A DNA stretch of 6,347 nucleotides from Caldilineae bacterium (GTDB lineage: Bacteria; Chloroflexota; Anaerolineae; J102): the NCBI GenBank assembly GCA_011176555.1, contig DUEF01000180.1, positions 1-6,347 of the forward strand. Reading direction: 5' to 3'. Of this stretch, positions 4,162 through 6,347 are shown piece by piece (the stretch's first letter is position 1; the number at the start of each line of letters is the position of its first letter). Made by a program: the position numbers and the translations under genes. The notes under the pieces were generated by a model. It was not told where the DNA came from. It was given only the letters and a program-made list of their open reading frames with translations, and searched no databases.

Positions 4162-6347
4162 ATGCACAAACGACTGCTCATCTTCCCCCTCCTCCTGACG
4201 CTGTTCCTGCTCCTGGCCGCGTGCCAACCGCCCCCCGCGCCCACCGTCGCCCCACCAGAAGCGCCCACCCCCACCGCGGTTCTGGAGCCGACCGCCGCGC
4301 CGCCTCCCGCAGTGACCGAAAAAGTCGTCATCAGCGAAGTGCTGGGCGGCATCAAGGGCAACAACAACTACGAATTCATCGAGCTCTACAATCCCGGCAG
4401 CGCGCCGCTGGATTTGGATGGCTGGTCGCTGGCGTATCGTTTGGGAACCAGCGAAGAAGATATTCCCGTCTACCAGTGGCGCGGCAAAACGCTGCTGCCC
4501 GGCCAGGGCCACTATTTGCTGGCGCGAGCGGGTCAGGATGTTGGCGTCACGCCCGACGCCGCGTTCGAGCAGGCGCTGAACACCTTCAACGGCGGGTTGG
4601 CCCTGTACAAGCCGGATGGTGAAATCGCTGACCGTCTGGGCTGGGGCAAAGCGCCGGAAGCATTCACCGAGGGGACGGCAGCCGAGGCCATGGCCAACGG
4701 CGTTTCGCTGGAACGCAACCCCGGCGGCGAAGCCGGGAACGCCGCGGACAGCGACGACAACGCCGCCGACTTCACCTTGCAGGAAGCGCCGCATCCCCAG
4801 AACAGCGGCAGCCCCCTCACGCCCGCGGTGGCGCAACGGTTGACCATCGCAGTCGCCGCGCCGGAGCAGGCCGAGCCAGGCAGTCAGTTCGAATACAGTT
4901 TGCTGGTGGGGAATGAAACCGGGCAGGACGTGCACGATGTCGTCGTCGAATTCCTCCTCCCGGCCGGGCTCACAATCGGGGATCTGCCCGCAAACGTGTC
5001 TGCATCTGATCAGGACACAATCCTCTGGACGTTGGAAACACTGGCGGATGGCGATGAAGCCACGATTTCCATCCCCGTCACGCTTCCCTGGACTTACATG
5101 ACCGCCGTCGCCCACAGCGCCAACATCCAGGCGGCGGACTGGCCCGACGTGGCAGTCGCGGGCCCCGCCATCACAGCCATCGCCGGCGGCGTCATCCCCG
5201 TCGCCACGGCCCGGGATTTGCAGGGCGCTGAGCTGACCGTCGAAGGCGTGGCCACGATGTACACCGGCGGCTATTACGCAGGCGGCGGCAACACCAAATT
5301 CTATCTGCAGGATGACACGGGCGGCATGCAAGTGCAGGTGTTCGGCGGCGAGGATGTCGTAGATATCAAGATCGGCGACCGGGTGCGGGTGCACGGCGAG
5401 ATCGGCGTGTATCGCGGGGCCAGGCAGATCGTGCCCATCCTCGTGCCGGACGACGTCGAGATCCTGGCAAAGGCCACGCCCGACACGATACCCGCGCCCC
5501 AGCCGGTCTCCATCGCCGATGCGGCCACCGACAAGGAAACCCTGCCCGGCGACTTGGTGCAAGTCGAAGGCCTCGTCAGTCGCGTGGAAGAATTCAGTTA
5601 CAGCTACGAAATCGACCTGAACGACGACGACGGCGTCACGCTCGGACTTTATGTCGACAAACTCACCAACATCGGCGTCGAAATCATCGAGACGGGTAAG
5701 CTCTACCGGGCCAAAGGCATCCTCGAACTGCGCGACGGCAAGCTCCAGCTCTACCCTCGTCTGCAATCCGACCTGCAGGAAGTGTTCCCGCCCATCCTGC
5801 TGATCACCGCCGACGCGCCCAACACGGTGCAGCCCGGCCAGACGCTCTCCTACGCCGCCACCATCTTCAACCACACCGCCGCGCCCATGACCAACATCCG
5901 CGTCGAAGCTACGCTTCCCGCCGAGGGCGTGACCGTGGAGAGCATCTCGGAAGGTGGCGTGCAGGAAGGCGACGCCATTGTCTGGACCCTACCCGAACTG
6001 CCCGGCGACGGCGCTCAGGTGTCCGTCACCTACACCGCGACCGTTTCCGAGCTCGCCGAGGGCGCCATTCTCTCCGATGGCTTTAGCGCCACGGCCGATC
6101 AATGGCCCGAAGCCGCGGAGAGCGGTGAACTGATCACATTCGTGGGCGACACCGTGCCGATCTGGGCCATCCAGGGCCCCGGCGCCAGCTCGCCCTACGT
6201 GCTCGACCGGCTCAGCGTCAAGGGCGTCATCACCGGCGTCTTCCCCGACCTGGACGGCCTCTTCATCCAGGAGACGGACACGGACGATGACCCCAACACC
6301 TCGGCGGGGCTGTTCGTCAATCTGAGCCAGGTGGCCGGACAGCCAGC
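4162..6347 (+). CDS. Large secreted lipoprotein: lamin-tail domain, DUF11-like and OB-fold modules, ExeM-like at the cut end
   Basis: The frame is open for 728 codons and leaves the window without a stop. Residues 1-20 form a signal peptide (MHKRLL, then a Leu-rich core) ending in the lipobox LAAC with C21 as the lipidated cysteine; a Pro/Thr/Ala linker runs to about 52. A lamin-tail domain follows at 54-219 (VVISEVL, YEFIELYNPG, LDGWSL). A DUF11-like beta-sandwich is at about 226-340, OB-fold-like modules at about 344-436 (FYLQDDTGGMQVQVF, GDRVRVHGEIG) and 450-545, and a second DUF11-like domain at about 546-660. From 667, IWAIQGPGASSPY, VKGVITGVFPDLDGLFIQET and the TSAGLFV block match the OB module found before the endonuclease/exonuclease/phosphatase domain of ExeM/NucH-type extracellular nucleases. 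That catalytic domain would lie beyond the window and is not seen. Surface anchoring and a role in DNA handling are inferred. AAGGA supports the start. Confidence 0.9.
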   Translation, partial: MHKRLLIFPLLLTLFLLLAACQPPPAPTVAPPEAPTPTAVLEPTAAPPPAVTEKVVISEVLGGIKGNNNYEFIELYNPGSAPLDLDGWSLAYRLGTSEEDIPVYQWRGKTLLPGQGHYLLARAGQDVGVTPDAAFEQALNTFNGGLALYKPDGEIADRLGWGKAPEAFTEGTAAEAMANGVSLERNPGGEAGNAADSDDNAADFTLQEAPHPQNSGSPLTPAVAQRLTIAVAAPEQAEPGSQFEYSLLVGNETGQDVHDVVVEFLLPAGLTIGDLPANVSASDQDTILWTLETLADGDEATISIPVTLPWTYMTAVAHSANIQAADWPDVAVAGPAITAIAGGVIPVATARDLQGAELTVEGVATMYTGGYYAGGGNTKFYLQDDTGGMQVQVFGGEDVVDIKIGDRVRVHGEIGVYRGARQIVPILVPDDVEILAKATPDTIPAPQPVSIADAATDKETLPGDLVQVEGLVSRVEEFSYSYEIDLNDDDGVTLGLYVDKLTNIGVEIIETGKLYRAKGILELRDGKLQLYPRLQSDLQEVFPPILLITADAPNTVQPGQTLSYAATIFNHTAAPMTNIRVEATLPAEGVTVESISEGGVQEGDAIVWTLPELPGDGAQVSVTYTATVSELAEGAILSDGFSATADQWPEAAESGELITFVGDTVPIWAIQGPGASSPYVLDRLSVKGVITGVFPDLDGLFIQETDTDDDPNTSAGLFVNLSQVAGQP

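Noticed and set aside
4044..4622. A 192-codon plus-strand open frame starting at TTG 4044
   Set aside because: Its start codon is the proposed -35 hexamer and most of it lies out of frame inside the lipoprotein gene, whose frame has a signal peptide and lamin-tail domain.
3781..5874. A 697-codon open frame on the minus strand
   Set aside because: It runs antisense through the lipoprotein gene, the palindrome and the start of the mttB-like gene, has low-complexity Gly/Val/Asp/Arg content and no recognisable domain. It is a by-product of GC-rich codon use on the other strand.

Overview
The window is GC-rich bacterial DNA with short AT-rich repeat words in three of its intergenic gaps. The best guess for the host is a member of Chloroflexota (Anaerolineae/Caldilineae-like). 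This rests on the Pro/Thr-rich linker after the lipobox of the large lipoprotein, the UbiA/CtaB-type and MttB-type gene content and the style of the dispersed repeats. No marker gene confirms it.

Layout, left to right. At 1-273 (+) is the C-terminal end of a formylglycine-generating-enzyme (FGE/sulfatase-modifying factor) family domain, cut by the window edge. A 14-bp tandem repeat begins exactly at its stop codon and has an inverted copy at 333-343, forming a large hairpin. At 365-1243 (+) is a UbiA-superfamily polyprenyltransferase most like heme O synthase (CtaB). At 1322-2014 (+) is an unrecognised six-helix membrane protein behind a strong ribosome binding site. The gap 2015-2207 holds an AT-rich inverted repeat built on a 7-bp word. 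On the minus strand, probably co-transcribed, are an MttB-superfamily (trimethylamine methyltransferase-like) protein (3904-2444) and a 67-residue protein resembling the C-terminal domain of ribosomal protein bL12 (2411-2208). The gap 3905-4161 holds an 83-bp REP/MITE-like palindrome, a TATAAT at its outer edge facing the mttB-like gene, a good sigma70-type promoter facing right, and another copy of the 7-bp-word repeat. From 4162 (+) to the window end runs an open reading frame with no stop. It encodes a large lipoprotein with a lamin-tail domain, two DUF11-like beta-sandwiches and OB-fold modules. The last of these looks like the OB module that precedes the nuclease domain in ExeM/NucH-type extracellular nucleases.

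The genes do not form one pathway. CtaB and the membrane protein may belong together (respiratory heme/oxidase maturation), the MttB-like and bL12-like genes form a second small unit, and the lipoprotein is a cell-surface protein with its own promoter. The most interesting points are the modular, internally duplicated lipoprotein heading toward a possible nuclease domain, the palindrome that appears to form the 5' leader of the mttB-like gene, the orphan MttB/bL12-like pair, and the heptad-based repeats placed at gene ends.
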